Below are positions 35,967 through 45,120 of a DNA stretch of 64,000 nt, piece by piece (position 1 is the first letter of the stretch; each line of letters begins with the position of its first letter). Under the pieces are notes generated by a model. The model saw nothing but the letters and a program-made list of their open reading frames with translations. It did not search any database and was not told the origin of the DNA. The stretch is from Haloferax denitrificans ATCC 35960. Lineage in GTDB: Archaea; Halobacteriota; Halobacteria; Halobacteriales; Haloferacaceae. A program made the translations under genes and the position numbers. The stretch spans positions 62,001-126,000 of the forward strand of contig NZ_AOLP01000008.1 of the NCBI RefSeq assembly GCF_000337795.1, written 5' to 3'.

Positions 35967-36092
35967 CGGCGCTCACCGTCGGACGAGGGAGTGACTGTGA
36001 CTGTAGGCGTCATCGACTCGAACGTCAGCGGGCGGCGTGATAAGCGTTTACGGGCGGCGGGTGGGGTCGCGAAGTTGTGCGGTCGCGCGGCC

Positions 36093-37337
36093 TCAGTCGG
36101 GCGAGAAGCTCTCGGTGAGCGTCCGTCCGACCAGCCCGGCGGCGACGAACGCGAGGACGCTGGTGCAGACGAACGCCGTCGCGTAGTCGAACCGGGTGGC
36201 GAGCACGCCGACGACGAGCGGGCCGAGGACGCCGCCGAGGCCGCGGGCGGTCGAGCGGAGGCCCATCAGCTCGGACTCGCGGTCGACGGGGGCCACGTCG
36301 GCGACGAAGGCGATGGTTCCCACGGTGAGCATCGAGAACGTGACCGCGTGGACGACGAAGGCGGTGCTACTGATACCGATGCGGGCGAGTCGCCCATCGG
36401 GGACGAGCGCGAGAACGGCCACGAGCGCCTGCACGCCGCTTCCGGCGAGGCCGCCGACGATGAGCTTCTTCCGGCCGATGCTGTCGCTCAGGCGGCCGAA
36501 CCCGTACATCGAGACGACTCGAACCGCGGGACTGACCGCGAGGACGGCACCCATGACGACGTTCGAGAGACCCACGTCGGCGACGAGGAACACCGGAACG
36601 ACCGAGATGAACCCCTTCTCGGTCATGTTCCGGAGGACGATGCCGACGTACAGCCAGCCGAGGCCGGTCCGCTCGAACAGTTCGCGCCGCGCGCCGCCGG
36701 GGAGGAGTCGACTCCGGACTTCCCGCAGGAGTCGGCCCGCGGTCAGCGTGGCCCCCGACGGCGGCGTCGGGTCTCTGACGCGGAGCGTGAGGAGCGTCGC
36801 CACGAGGCCGAGCCCGACGACGACGAGATAGAGGTCCGTCGGCACGAGCAGGCCGACGAGATAGCCGACGAACAGCCGACCGCTGATGGCTCCGGAGGAG
36901 CGGGCGCTACTGTAAAAGCCGATGGAGCGCCCGCGGCCGGACTCGCCGCCAGACTCGCTCACGATTGTGAGAATCACCGACTGGAACCCGGCGGTGAACA
37001 CCGCGAAGAGGCCCCGACAGGCGATTTGGAGCGGGACCGACGCGGTGACGGTCAGCGGGACGACAGCGAGCGTCGAGAGGAACGCGGTCCCGATGAGTAT
37101 CGCCCGCCGGCGACCCGTGATATCTGCGATTGCGCCCCAGACCGGGGCGAACACGAACAGTCCGAAGGAGAACGCCGCGTACGCGAGGCTCACCGCGAAC
37201 GGCGACCCCTGTTCACCGATGTAGAGCGCCATCGCCGTCCCGAAGAGCGACCCGCACGCGACGCGCGAGAGACCGATGAGCGCGAGTGCGCTCCGCTGTC
37301 CTCGACTCGCTGGTCGAGCCTGCTGATTGACTACCAC
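36093..37337 (-). CDS. Major facilitator superfamily transporter
   Basis: A 414-aa protein with 12 predicted helices and MFS loops: GAIADITGRRRAILIG (A-motif between helices 2 and 3), GRLSDSIGRKKLIVGG (its repeat in the second half). A drug/sugar-type MFS carrier; substrate unknown, though monosaccharide or sugar-acid efflux/uptake fits the island. I use the GTG at 37337: a TTTATTGG box near 37367 lies 30 nt upstream, whereas the longer reading would start inside the promoter. Confidence 0.8.
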   Translation of the reverse strand: MVVNQQARPASRGQRSALALIGLSRVACGSLFGTAMALYIGEQGSPFAVSLAYAAFSFGLFVFAPVWGAIADITGRRRAILIGTAFLSTLAVVPLTVTASVPLQIACRGLFAVFTAGFQSVILTIVSESGGESGRGRSIGFYSSARSSGAISGRLFVGYLVGLLVPTDLYLVVVGLGLVATLLTLRVRDPTPPSGATLTAGRLLREVRSRLLPGGARRELFERTGLGWLYVGIVLRNMTEKGFISVVPVFLVADVGLSNVVMGAVLAVSPAVRVVSMYGFGRLSDSIGRKKLIVGGLAGSGVQALVAVLALVPDGRLARIGISSTAFVVHAVTFSMLTVGTIAFVADVAPVDRESELMGLRSTARGLGGVLGPLVVGVLATRFDYATAFVCTSVLAFVAAGLVGRTLTESFSPD

Positions 37338-37468
37338 TACGACTCGGTGTGGCACTACCACCCAATAAAGATTGGCGAGACGTGCGACGGCGCGGACTCG
37401 CTACGAGCGACGGCGGCGGTCCGGCGCGGGCGGAACGCTCTTGCGGGCGGGTCGAGTGAGTGAGTCGT

Positions 37469-38152
37469 ATGCGAACCTACGAGGTCAGCCGCATCGACGC
37501 GGCCAGAGCGGTCCCGCTGACCGGCGCGGTCGGCGGAACGGTGTGGGAGCGGGCGAACGTCGCCCGGCTGGACGAGTACGCGTGGGGCGACGACCCCGGC
37601 CCGGAGACGACGGTCAGGGCGCTGTACGACACGGAGGCGCTCTCCCTCCAGTTCCACGTCGAGGACGGCGAGATAACCGCCGACGTGACGGAGCTGAACG
37701 GGCCGACGTTCGAGGACAGCTCAGTCGAACTGTTCGCCACGCCGGCCCCCCCAGACGACGGCTCGACGGCCCGGTACTTCAACTTCGAGGCGAACTGTTG
37801 CGGCGCGTTCAAACTCGCGTGGCAGGAGCCGAACTGGCGCGAGCGCGACGTCGGCCGCGACCTCGTCACGCCGACCGACGCGGCGGCCGTCGAGGTCGAG
37901 ACGTCAGTTCCCGGCCCCACGAAGACCGCGTCCCCGGACGACGACTCGTGGTGGCTCGCGGCGCGGCTCCCACTCTCGACGCTCCGGTCGCTGACCGGCC
38001 TCCCAATCGAACTCGACTCGGGCACGGTCTGGCGCGGGAACTTCTACCGGAGCGGTCTCCCCGACGCGCAGAAGGGGACGTGGAACCGAATCGACCTGCC
38101 GGAGCCGACGTACCACTCCCCCGAGTTCTTCGGGCGCATCGAGTTCGAGTGA
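37469..38152 (+). CDS. CBM9-like carbohydrate-binding domain protein
   Basis: A 227-aa protein without signal peptide, matching the beta-sandwich CBM9/DOMON-like fold: DETTVRALYDTEALSLQFHVED-type strands, VELFATPAPPDDG, YFNFEANCCGAFKLAW, TVWRGNFYRSG, SPEFFGRIEFE. In bacteria such solo proteins accompany glycosidases and may bind sugars or act as unrecognised enzymes. Short ATG at 37469; a GTG nine bases upstream is possible. It lies upstream of a ThuA-like gene on the same strand. Confidence 0.7.
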   Translation: MRTYEVSRIDAARAVPLTGAVGGTVWERANVARLDEYAWGDDPGPETTVRALYDTEALSLQFHVEDGEITADVTELNGPTFEDSSVELFATPAPPDDGSTARYFNFEANCCGAFKLAWQEPNWRERDVGRDLVTPTDAAAVEVETSVPGPTKTASPDDDSWWLAARLPLSTLRSLTGLPIELDSGTVWRGNFYRSGLPDAQKGTWNRIDLPEPTYHSPEFFGRIEFE

Positions 38153-38232
38153 GCGGTCGCCCCGGTCGGGTTCAACGAGTGGACGCTGGTCGCACCGAAA
38201 CGGCTTTTCGCGCGGGTCGTGAACGGCAGTTC

Positions 38233-38886
38233 ATGCAACAGCCGTCAGCGTTAGTCATCGGAGAGACGACCTTCCCGTTCCACGACTTCGAGGAGATGCG
38301 ACCGCACATCGAGGCCGCCATCGGCGACGCCGCGAAGCTGACCGCGACGACCGACAGGGACGCCCTCGCCGACCTCGGGGGCTACGACCTCGTCGTGGAC
38401 TACCTGACGGACGCCACCCTGACCGACGAGCAGTCCGACGGCCTCCTCGGGTTCGTCCGCGACGGCGGGGCCTATCTCGGCCTCCACTGCGCCGCCGACC
38501 TCGTCAACGTCCACGACGGAAACGGCGGCCTCGACAAACGCGACGAGCCGTTTCCCGACCTCCGCGACCTCCTCGGCGGCCACTTCCTCACACACCCCGA
38601 GCGGTCGACGTTCGGCGTCGAAATCGTCGCGGACCACGACGTGACCGACGGCGTCGACGACTTCGAGGTGTTCGACGAGCCGTATCAGGTCGACGTGGAC
38701 GACGACGTGACCGTGCTCGCGCGCATGGACCACCCCGACCTCACCGACTACCCGGTCGCGTGGGTCCGCGGGTACGGCGCGGGGCGAGTCTGTTACGCGT
38801 CGCTCGGCCACACCGCCGAGGCCTTCGAGAACGACGACTACCGCCGACTGCTCCGCAACGCCGTCGGCTGGCTGGTCCGCGACTGA
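38233..38886 (+). CDS. ThuA-like domain protein
   Basis: A 217-aa class-I glutamine-amidotransferase-like fold of the ThuA family: ALVIGETTFPFHDFEEM, YDLVVDYLTDATLTDEQ, GAYLGLHCAADLV, PVAWVRGYGAGRVCYASLGH, LRNAVGWLVRD. ThuA proteins occur in trehalose and other sugar catabolic loci and often accompany Gfo/Idh/MocA dehydrogenases (the ThuA/ThuB pairing); reaction uncertain. A second, divergent ThuA-like gene is at 48724. Confidence 0.8.
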   Translation: MQQPSALVIGETTFPFHDFEEMRPHIEAAIGDAAKLTATTDRDALADLGGYDLVVDYLTDATLTDEQSDGLLGFVRDGGAYLGLHCAADLVNVHDGNGGLDKRDEPFPDLRDLLGGHFLTHPERSTFGVEIVADHDVTDGVDDFEVFDEPYQVDVDDDVTVLARMDHPDLTDYPVAWVRGYGAGRVCYASLGHTAEAFENDDYRRLLRNAVGWLVRD

Positions 38887-38968
38887 GCGGGTCGGCCGCG
38901 GCATCGCCAGCGGCGTCGACGGCCGGGGCGTGTGAACGTTTATCCCGGTCGGTTCCGAACGTCGGGAC

Positions 38969-39211
38969 ATGAACCTTCGAGCCGCCGACCTGACCGTGTT
39001 CGTGTTCGTCCTCGGCGTCATGCTCTCGGGAATGTGGCTGGCCCAGCAGTTCGGCATGGAGTGGTCGCCGACGCTGTTGGCCATCGTCGCGGTCGTAGCG
39101 GCCGTCTGGACGGTGTACTACCGGTTCGGCGTGGAGCCGCGAATCGACGCGAGCAGAGCGGACGAAAACGCCCGAAACGAGACGGGGGTCAGCGACGGCG
39201 CGGGGGAGTAA
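38969..39211 (+). CDS. Small two-TM membrane protein
   Basis: An 80-aa protein with two hydrophobic helices (about 8-25 and 34-51) and an acidic hydrophilic tail. A TTTATCCC box near 38943 is 26 nt upstream of the ATG, giving a leaderless transcript. Function unknown. Confidence 0.65.
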   Translation: MNLRAADLTVFVFVLGVMLSGMWLAQQFGMEWSPTLLAIVAVVAAVWTVYYRFGVEPRIDASRADENARNETGVSDGAGE

Positions 39212-39307
39212 CTCGAGTCGGACGGGCGAAACAGGCGGTCCGGAGCGGCGAACGAATAGGTGGCACCGGCCGGCCGGTGGGAGGCAGTGTGAGTCCGAGC
39301 CGGCCGC

Positions 39308-40741
39308 TCACGCCCGCAAGACAGACGCGTCGAGGTCGTAATCGGCGAAGTACTCCCGCTCCAGTTCGATGAGTTTCGCGAACAGCTCTTGGGCCTCGTC
39401 GCGCGAGACGGTGACGAGCGGTTCGTTGAGGAACGCCTGAAACGCGAGGTCGAGGTCGCCCTCGAAGCCCGCGCGCACCAGCGTCTCCTGGTTCGTGACG
39501 TGGGTTTCGACCATGCTCTCGACCTCGTCGGGCAGGCCGCCCGCACAGAGGGGCGTCACGTCGTCGCCGGAGAGGAGCGCGTTCGTCTCGACGACCGCCC
39601 CGTCTGGAAGGCCGTCGACCTGCCCCTCGTTGGGGTAGTTGAGGTGCGTGACGAACGTCCCCTCGCCGGCGAGCGCCCGCATGATGTCGACCGCCTCCTC
39701 GCCCGACTCGCGGAACTCGAACTCGGCGTCGCCTTCGAGGTAGCGCTCCATCTCGTCGGGGCCCTCGTCGTCGGAGACGCGGGCCGAACTCGGTGTGGTC
39801 CGAATTCCGTAGCGCTGGACCTCCTCGGGGTCGTCGATGCTCAGATACCACGGGACGAACTCCACGAGGTGGCGGTCACCCGCCGCGCCGAGGACGCCGA
39901 ACCGGTCGTAGAGGTCGAAGGCGACCTCCCCGTTGTTCACCCAGTAGGACTCGGCGTCGAGGTCGCCCGGCTCGCGGTCGAAAAGCGGCTTCCGGCGTTC
40001 GAGTTCCTCGTCGAGGTACTGGAACAGGTCACGGTCGCGCCAGCGCGCCTCGTCGACCCACGTGAAGTGGTTGACGCCCTTGACGTTGACCCGGACCTCG
40101 TCGCGGGCGACGCCCTCGGCCTCGTCGATGTGGCGCTCCGCCAGCTCGGCGAACAGCTCCTGCGTCTTGAACACCTCGTGGCAGAGCCCGATGGCGTTGA
40201 TGTCCGGGAACTCCTCGTAGAGCGCCCGCGTGCAGACCGTCATCGGGTTCGTGTAGTTGATGACCCACGCGTCGGGACAGCGCTCGCGGACCGTCGCCGC
40301 GATATCGCGGTACTGCGGAATCGCTCGCAGGGAGCGAATCGCTCCGCCGGGACCGACGGTGTCGGCGACCGTCTGGTAGATGCCGTACTCCTGCGGCACG
40401 TCGATGTCGTGGACGAACGTCTCACCGGGCGGGTCCTGAATCGAACAGATGACGAAGTCGGCCCCGTCGAGCGCCTTGTCCATGCTCCGGGTCGCCTCGA
40501 ACGACCAGTCGCCGACCGCCTCCTCGCGGTCCATCACGCGGTTGCCGAGGAGGGCGTTCTTCGAGGCCATCTCGTAGTCGACGTCGTACAGCGTGACGCT
40601 CCCCGCGAGGTCCGGACACTGCGCGAGGTCGTTGATGAGCGTGTGTGCCCACCCCTGACTCCCGCCGCCGATGTAGCCGATGTCGATGGTTCGGGACGGA
40701 CCCGACGGTACAGGCTCCGCTTGCTCCGACAGCTGATACAT
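39308..40741 (-). CDS. GH4 alpha-galacturonidase-like, CHEV motif
   Basis: A 477-aa NAD- and Mn-dependent family 4 glycoside hydrolase. IGYIGGGSQGWAHT (21-34) binds NAD; the metal-site motif is CHEV at 187-190 (GLCHEVFKTQ) with His225 in GVNHFTW as the second ligand. Within GH4, CHEV is the variant described for alpha-galacturonidases, versus other CHxx motifs for glucosidases or galactosidases. It would release galacturonate from short galacturonides in the cytosol. The ATG at 40741 fits a TATA-like TATTTGCG ~32 nt upstream; a longer ORF adds 10 residues. Confidence 0.8.
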   Translation of the reverse strand: MYQLSEQAEPVPSGPSRTIDIGYIGGGSQGWAHTLINDLAQCPDLAGSVTLYDVDYEMASKNALLGNRVMDREEAVGDWSFEATRSMDKALDGADFVICSIQDPPGETFVHDIDVPQEYGIYQTVADTVGPGGAIRSLRAIPQYRDIAATVRERCPDAWVINYTNPMTVCTRALYEEFPDINAIGLCHEVFKTQELFAELAERHIDEAEGVARDEVRVNVKGVNHFTWVDEARWRDRDLFQYLDEELERRKPLFDREPGDLDAESYWVNNGEVAFDLYDRFGVLGAAGDRHLVEFVPWYLSIDDPEEVQRYGIRTTPSSARVSDDEGPDEMERYLEGDAEFEFRESGEEAVDIMRALAGEGTFVTHLNYPNEGQVDGLPDGAVVETNALLSGDDVTPLCAGGLPDEVESMVETHVTNQETLVRAGFEGDLDLAFQAFLNEPLVTVSRDEAQELFAKLIELEREYFADYDLDASVLRA

Positions 40742-40804
40742 GTGATAACACGTGACGAGACGAGGTCGCAAATAGCTGTCGTTTCGGGGGGACCGGTCGC
40801 GCCG

Positions 40805-41269
40805 TCACTCGGTCAGGACGGTGACCGGCCCGTCGAAGTTGAGGACGACGCGCTGTGCGGTGTCGCCGAACAGCGCCTTGCCGGTCGGCGAGCGCTGTCG
40901 CCCGGCGACGTAGACGTGGTCACAGCCGCGCTCGTCGGCGACGCGAATCACCTCGTCGGCGAACTCGCTCTCCTCGGCGACGACGCTGACGGCGTCGTAC
41001 TCGACGGTCCCGTCGAGCGATTCGAACGCCTCGTCTGCGGCCTGCGACGCGAACCGGTTTGCGACCTCCCGCGCGGAGTTCGACTCCAGCGACGTGTTGG
41101 CGGCGTCGCTCATCGCCTGCAACGTCTCGGCGTTCTCGACGAGTTCGTCCTCGGTGACGCGCGTGAGGAGCACGAGCGGCGTGTCCGTGCCGGCCGCGAT
41201 TTGTCCCGCCTCGGCGAGGAGGCGTTCGTTGGAGTCCGCACTGTCGACTACGACTAACGATGACTGCAT
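40805..41269 (-). CDS. UspA-family universal stress protein
   Basis: A 154-aa UspA domain: MQSSLVVVDSADSNERLLAEA start, DEVIRVADERGCDHVYVAGRQRSP and GKALFGDTAQRVVLNFDGPV, the G-x9-G(S/T) type loop that can bind ATP. A TAGTTTTATGC box near 41297 is 28 nt from the start. Stress-related regulator of unknown target; no clear operon partner. Confidence 0.85.
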   Translation of the reverse strand: MQSSLVVVDSADSNERLLAEAGQIAAGTDTPLVLLTRVTEDELVENAETLQAMSDAANTSLESNSAREVANRFASQAADEAFESLDGTVEYDAVSVVAEESEFADEVIRVADERGCDHVYVAGRQRSPTGKALFGDTAQRVVLNFDGPVTVLTE

Positions 41270-41374
41270 ACCGGTGCAACGGTGCTCCGGCGCATAAAAC
41301 TATCCCGCGAGGCGGGACAGAGCGGGGTCGGTTCGACGGCGCAATGAGCCGAGAAGCGAGTCAGCGACCCGAAC

Positions 41375-42511
41375 TCAGCGGTCGGCCCGGTACCGCTCGA
41401 CCGCGTCCTCGTCGATTTCGACGCCCAGACCGGGGGCCTGCGGCACGTCAACCTCGCCGCCGGTCGGGTCGAACGGGGTCTGCAGAATCTCGTCGCGGAG
41501 CGGGTTCTCGCTCCGGTCGAACTCGACCATCATCGGCTCCGGGACGTGCCGCGTGTGCGGGTAGTCCGAGACGGACGCCGCGAACTGGACCGCCGCGGCG
41601 AGGCCGACCGCGCTGTTCCAGATGTGGGGTCGGACCGCCACGTTCTCCGTGCTGGCGAGGTCGGCGATGCGGCTCGCCTCCGAGAGCCCGCCGCACCGAC
41701 CGAGGTTCGGCTGGACCACGTCGACCGTCCGGTCGTCCACGAGGCGCTTGAACTCGAAGCGGCCGTAGTGCGCCTCGCCGGCCGCCAGCGGCACGTCGAC
41801 GCCGCGTTTGACCTCGCGGTAGCCCGAGAGGTTCTCCGGCGGGACCGGCTCTTCCATCCACGTGATGTCGAACTCCTCGATGGCCTTCGCGGTGCGAATC
41901 GCCTGCCGCGGCCGGTAGTTGCCGTTGATGTCGACCATCAGCCGCGCGTCGTCGCCGAGGAGTTGGCGGGCGGTTCGAACCCGCTCCACGTCGGAGTCCG
42001 TGCCGGTGCCGATTTTTATCTTGGCCGCCGAGAAGCCCTCGTCGACGGCGTCCCGAATCGGCTCGGCGATGTCGCGGTCCGCCTCGGTGAAGTACATCGT
42101 CGAGGCGTAGGCGGTGAGCGTCTCGCGGGGCGTGCCGCCGAGGAGCCGGTGGACGGGCTTGCCGGTCGCCTTGCCGACGAGGTCCCACAGGGCCACGTCG
42201 ATGCCGCTGAGGGCGCTCTGGACGAAAACGCTCCCGCCGAAGTGGTACGGGTCGGTGTACGACTCCTCGGCGAGCCGTCGCACGTCGAAGGGGTCCATGC
42301 CGACCACGTCGTCGCGGAAGAACTCGTCGACGACGGGCGCGACGACGCTCCCCGGCGCGAACGCCTCGCCCCAGCCGACCTCGCCGGTGTCGGTGTCGAC
42401 GCGGATGAGCGTCGTCGCCCTGTCGTGGCCGAACCCGCGGGCGTCGCCGAGGCCCTGCCCGTCGGGGAGGCGGTGCGATATCGGGATGACTTCGATGTCG
42501 GTTACGTGCAT
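41375..42511 (-). CDS. Enolase-superfamily sugar-acid dehydratase-like (MR subgroup)
   Basis: A 378-aa member of the mandelate racemase subgroup: KIKIG with the KxK catalytic lysines (Lys164/Lys166), metal ligands Asp194 (VDINGN), Glu220/221 (WMEEP) and Glu246 (AAGEA), and the Asp264-His296 dyad (VDVVQPNLG, VRPHIWNS). Such proteins dehydrate or cycloisomerise aldonates and aldarates. In a galacturonate pathway it could act on galactarate/galactaro-lactone or galactonate (inference). A TATA-like CTATAATG near 42540 is ~29 nt upstream of the ATG. Confidence 0.83.
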   Translation of the reverse strand: MHVTDIEVIPISHRLPDGQGLGDARGFGHDRATTLIRVDTDTGEVGWGEAFAPGSVVAPVVDEFFRDDVVGMDPFDVRRLAEESYTDPYHFGGSVFVQSALSGIDVALWDLVGKATGKPVHRLLGGTPRETLTAYASTMYFTEADRDIAEPIRDAVDEGFSAAKIKIGTGTDSDVERVRTARQLLGDDARLMVDINGNYRPRQAIRTAKAIEEFDITWMEEPVPPENLSGYREVKRGVDVPLAAGEAHYGRFEFKRLVDDRTVDVVQPNLGRCGGLSEASRIADLASTENVAVRPHIWNSAVGLAAAVQFAASVSDYPHTRHVPEPMMVEFDRSENPLRDEILQTPFDPTGGEVDVPQAPGLGVEIDEDAVERYRADR

Positions 42512-42613
42512 GGAAAGTGTACCACGGAGAGACGCATTATAGCTTGTGCAGACGGCGAACGCGGCGAGGCAAACGAGGGCGGCGAAGCAGACGAGGCGCT
42601 TCGAATCGCCGGC

Positions 42614-43855
42614 TTAGTCCTCGTCGTAGTGGAACTCGGTCCACGGCCCCTCCTCGAAGGGGTAGTCGTCGAGCACGTCGAGGTTCACCTCGACACCGAG
42701 TCCCGGCGCGTCTGACAGCGAGAGGACGCCGTCTTCGACGGCCGGGCGTCCCTCGATGATGTCGAACGCGAGGTCGAAGGGGTACATGCCGGGGTCGGTC
42801 TCGGCGTCGAGGAGCGGGTCGTCCTCGAAGACCGGGTATTCGAGGAGCGACACCTCGGGGGCGGCCGCGACGAGGTGCGCGTTGGCGAGCAGGCCGACCC
42901 ACGTCCCGAAGTTGTGCGGGACGAACTCCACGTCGCGGCCGACGCAGGACTCGACCGCGGGGCGACAGCCGGTGTAGCCGCAGTGGTGGCGAACGTCGCC
43001 CTGCAGGAAGTCGACCGCGCCCGTCTCGCCGAGCGCGACGAGTCCTTCGGGCGTCGGTTCGCTCTCGCCGCCGGCCAGCGGCGCGCCCGTCTCCGCGAGG
43101 TCGACGTAGCCCGCGTGGTCGTCCGGCGAGACCGGCTCTTCGACCCAGTAGCAGTCCCGCTCGGCGGCGAAGGTGACGATGTCCTCGACCGTCTCGCGGT
43201 CGTAGCCGTCGCGTATCTTCCACCACGTGTGCACGTCGAGCATCACCTCCATGTCGCCCGCGACATCGGCGAGGAGTTCGATGGTGCGGCGGTCCCCGTC
43301 GGGGCCGATACCCGGTCGGTATTTGTAGCCGAAGAAGCCGAGGTCGCGGATGGTCGCGGCCTGTTCGGCGTAGCCCTCGGGTTCCATGTACATCCCGGCG
43401 CTCGCGTACAGGGGCATCTCCGTCGTCGGGTCGGCGCCGTAGTCGTCGGCGAGCAGTTCGTAGATGGGCGCGCCGACCTCCTTCCCGCGGATGTCGTACA
43501 GCGCCACGTCGAGCGCCGAGATGGCCTCGTGGCGGAGTCGGTCGGGGAGGTCGGTGTCGCGGAGTACCGCGTGGGCGTCTTCGACTTCCTCGAACGACTC
43601 GCCTTCGAGCGCGTCGGCGACCGCGCCGTTTACCACGTCGGCGAAGGTCCCCTGCGAGTCGCCCTCGAAGTACTCCCGCATCGCGGAACTGCTCGCGCCG
43701 GCGGTGGCGATGCCGCGGGTGCCGTCGGCCGATTCGACGACGACGAGCACCACGTCGCGTTTGAGGAGACGTCGGACGCCGCCGTGGAAGGGGCGGTCCT
43801 GCGGCGGTTCGATGGGTGACGAGAGAGCGTAGCCGCTGACAGTCGCAATTCGCAT
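42614..43855 (-). CDS. Enolase-superfamily protein with KxR in place of KxK
   Basis: A 413-aa MR-subgroup-like protein. The lysine motif reads GYKYRPG (Lys178, Arg180), so the second catalytic Lys is Arg. Metal ligands: Asp207 in LDVHTWW (with His209 two residues later, as in galactonate dehydratases), Glu239/240 (WVEEP), Glu264 (AGGESEP); His314 in FVPHNFGTW. It probably dehydrates a sugar acid; specificity differs from the neighbouring paralogue. TTTTATCG near 43881 is 26 nt before the ATG, so leaderless. Confidence 0.8.
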   Translation of the reverse strand: MRIATVSGYALSSPIEPPQDRPFHGGVRRLLKRDVVLVVVESADGTRGIATAGASSSAMREYFEGDSQGTFADVVNGAVADALEGESFEEVEDAHAVLRDTDLPDRLRHEAISALDVALYDIRGKEVGAPIYELLADDYGADPTTEMPLYASAGMYMEPEGYAEQAATIRDLGFFGYKYRPGIGPDGDRRTIELLADVAGDMEVMLDVHTWWKIRDGYDRETVEDIVTFAAERDCYWVEEPVSPDDHAGYVDLAETGAPLAGGESEPTPEGLVALGETGAVDFLQGDVRHHCGYTGCRPAVESCVGRDVEFVPHNFGTWVGLLANAHLVAAAPEVSLLEYPVFEDDPLLDAETDPGMYPFDLAFDIIEGRPAVEDGVLSLSDAPGLGVEVNLDVLDDYPFEEGPWTEFHYDED

Positions 43856-43954
43856 ACCTCTACAGACTCGGCCACCACGATAAAACTCCGCTTCGCAACA
43901 GGAGACGCGGGGAGGAGACAGCCGAGAGCGGAGAGGAGAGGGAAAACGAGCGCG

Positions 43955-45007
43955 CTACTGGAAGGCGTCGGACGCGAACGGGTAGAGTTCGTCGAGGGCG
44001 ACGCGCTCGTTCCGCCGGCCCGACTCGTAGGCGGCCATCGTGATGAGCACCGCCTTGAGGCCATCGCGGGCGGTCGCGGGCGGCGTCTCTCCGGTCTCTA
44101 TCGCGTCGAGGAACGCGGTGCCCTTGCTCAGCCAGCGCTCGTAGCCGTCGTAGGGGTGGTGTTCGGTCCCCTCGTCGTCGATGACGTAGCCGGTGCGGTC
44201 GTCCCACTCGTGGCCTTCGAGGTATATCGCGCCCTCGTCGTCCCAGATGTGGACGTGCTCGCGGGTCCGCGCGACGACGCCCGTGTCCGAGACGTTCGCC
44301 ACCGCGCCCTCCGCGAACTCGATGATGATGGAGGACTGGCGGTCGAACACCTGCTCGTCGTCGTGGAAGTCGACGTAGGCGTTGACGTGGGTCGGGGTGA
44401 GGCCGGTCGTCCAGAGGATGGCGTCGATGACGTGCGTGCCGACGTTCAGGAGATGGCCGCCGCCGCTCAACTCGGGGTTCATCCGCCAGTCGTCTTCCCT
44501 CTCGTAGTAGGACTGCCAGTCGTGGGTCACCTCGCCGGTGATAAACCGCGGGACGCGGTCGCCGTCGGCCCACTCGTCGCGGGCGCGCTTGTAGGCCGGG
44601 TTGAAGTGTCGCTGGTAGCCGACCATCACGGTTTGGTCGCTCGCCTCGGCGCGGGTCGTGAGTTCGTAGGCCTCCTCGGCGTCGGTCGCGAGCGGCTTCT
44701 CGCAGAGGACGTGCAGGCCGCGGTCCAACACGGCCGATGTCTGTTCGTAGTGCAGTCCGTTGGGCGTCGCGACCGCGACGGCGTCCATCGGGGCCGAGTC
44801 GAGGAACGCCTCGAACGACCGGTAGCGGTGCGCCTCGGGAACGTCGAATGAGTCGCCGACCTCGGCGAGGCCGTCGGGGTCCACGTCGGAGATGGCGACG
44901 AGTTCCGACCGGGGGAGTTCGACGAACTGTTGACAGAGCCGGCGACCGAGGCTACCGAGGCCGACGACGCCGACGGCGATTGGAGACGAGTCTGTCTGAC
45001 GCGGCAT
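43955..45007 (-). CDS. Gfo/Idh/MocA-family oxidoreductase
   Basis: A 350-aa protein: VGVVGLGSLGRRLCQQFVE Rossmann loop, LHVLCEKPLATDAEEAYEL (EKP), GGGHLLNVGTHVIDAILWTT (catalytic-helix His region). The ATG at 45007 lies 29 nt from TTATCC near 45036; the longer reading from 45127 overlaps the divergent gene and is rejected. It shares a 113-bp promoter region with the DHDPS-family gene, each with its own TATA box, suggesting co-control. Candidate uronate or aldose dehydrogenase (inference). Confidence 0.83.
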   Translation of the reverse strand: MPRQTDSSPIAVGVVGLGSLGRRLCQQFVELPRSELVAISDVDPDGLAEVGDSFDVPEAHRYRSFEAFLDSAPMDAVAVATPNGLHYEQTSAVLDRGLHVLCEKPLATDAEEAYELTTRAEASDQTVMVGYQRHFNPAYKRARDEWADGDRVPRFITGEVTHDWQSYYEREDDWRMNPELSGGGHLLNVGTHVIDAILWTTGLTPTHVNAYVDFHDDEQVFDRQSSIIIEFAEGAVANVSDTGVVARTREHVHIWDDEGAIYLEGHEWDDRTGYVIDDEGTEHHPYDGYERWLSKGTAFLDAIETGETPPATARDGLKAVLITMAAYESGRRNERVALDELYPFASDAFQ

Positions 45008-45120
45008 GAGTTCGACTACAGAGATGGAGCGGATAACTGTTTTGCCGACTCCCGGGCGTTCGGCGTCGCGGCGACCCCCCTGTCCGAAGATTTTATGCGC
45101 GAGTGCCCGGTGGTTCGGGT
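45008..45120. promoter_or_regulatory. Compact divergent leaderless promoter pair
   Basis: TATA boxes AGTTATCC (minus, near 45036) and GATTTTATGC (plus, near 45091-45098) drive the Gfo/Idh/MocA and DHDPS-family genes. Each lies 27-29 nt from its start codon, leaving ~58 bp between boxes for shared regulation. Confidence 0.55.

Noticed and set aside
34896..37463. 855-aa plus-strand ORF
   Set aside because: Antisense to the oxidoreductase and MFS genes; repetitive Arg/Glu composition typical of GC-rich shadow frames.
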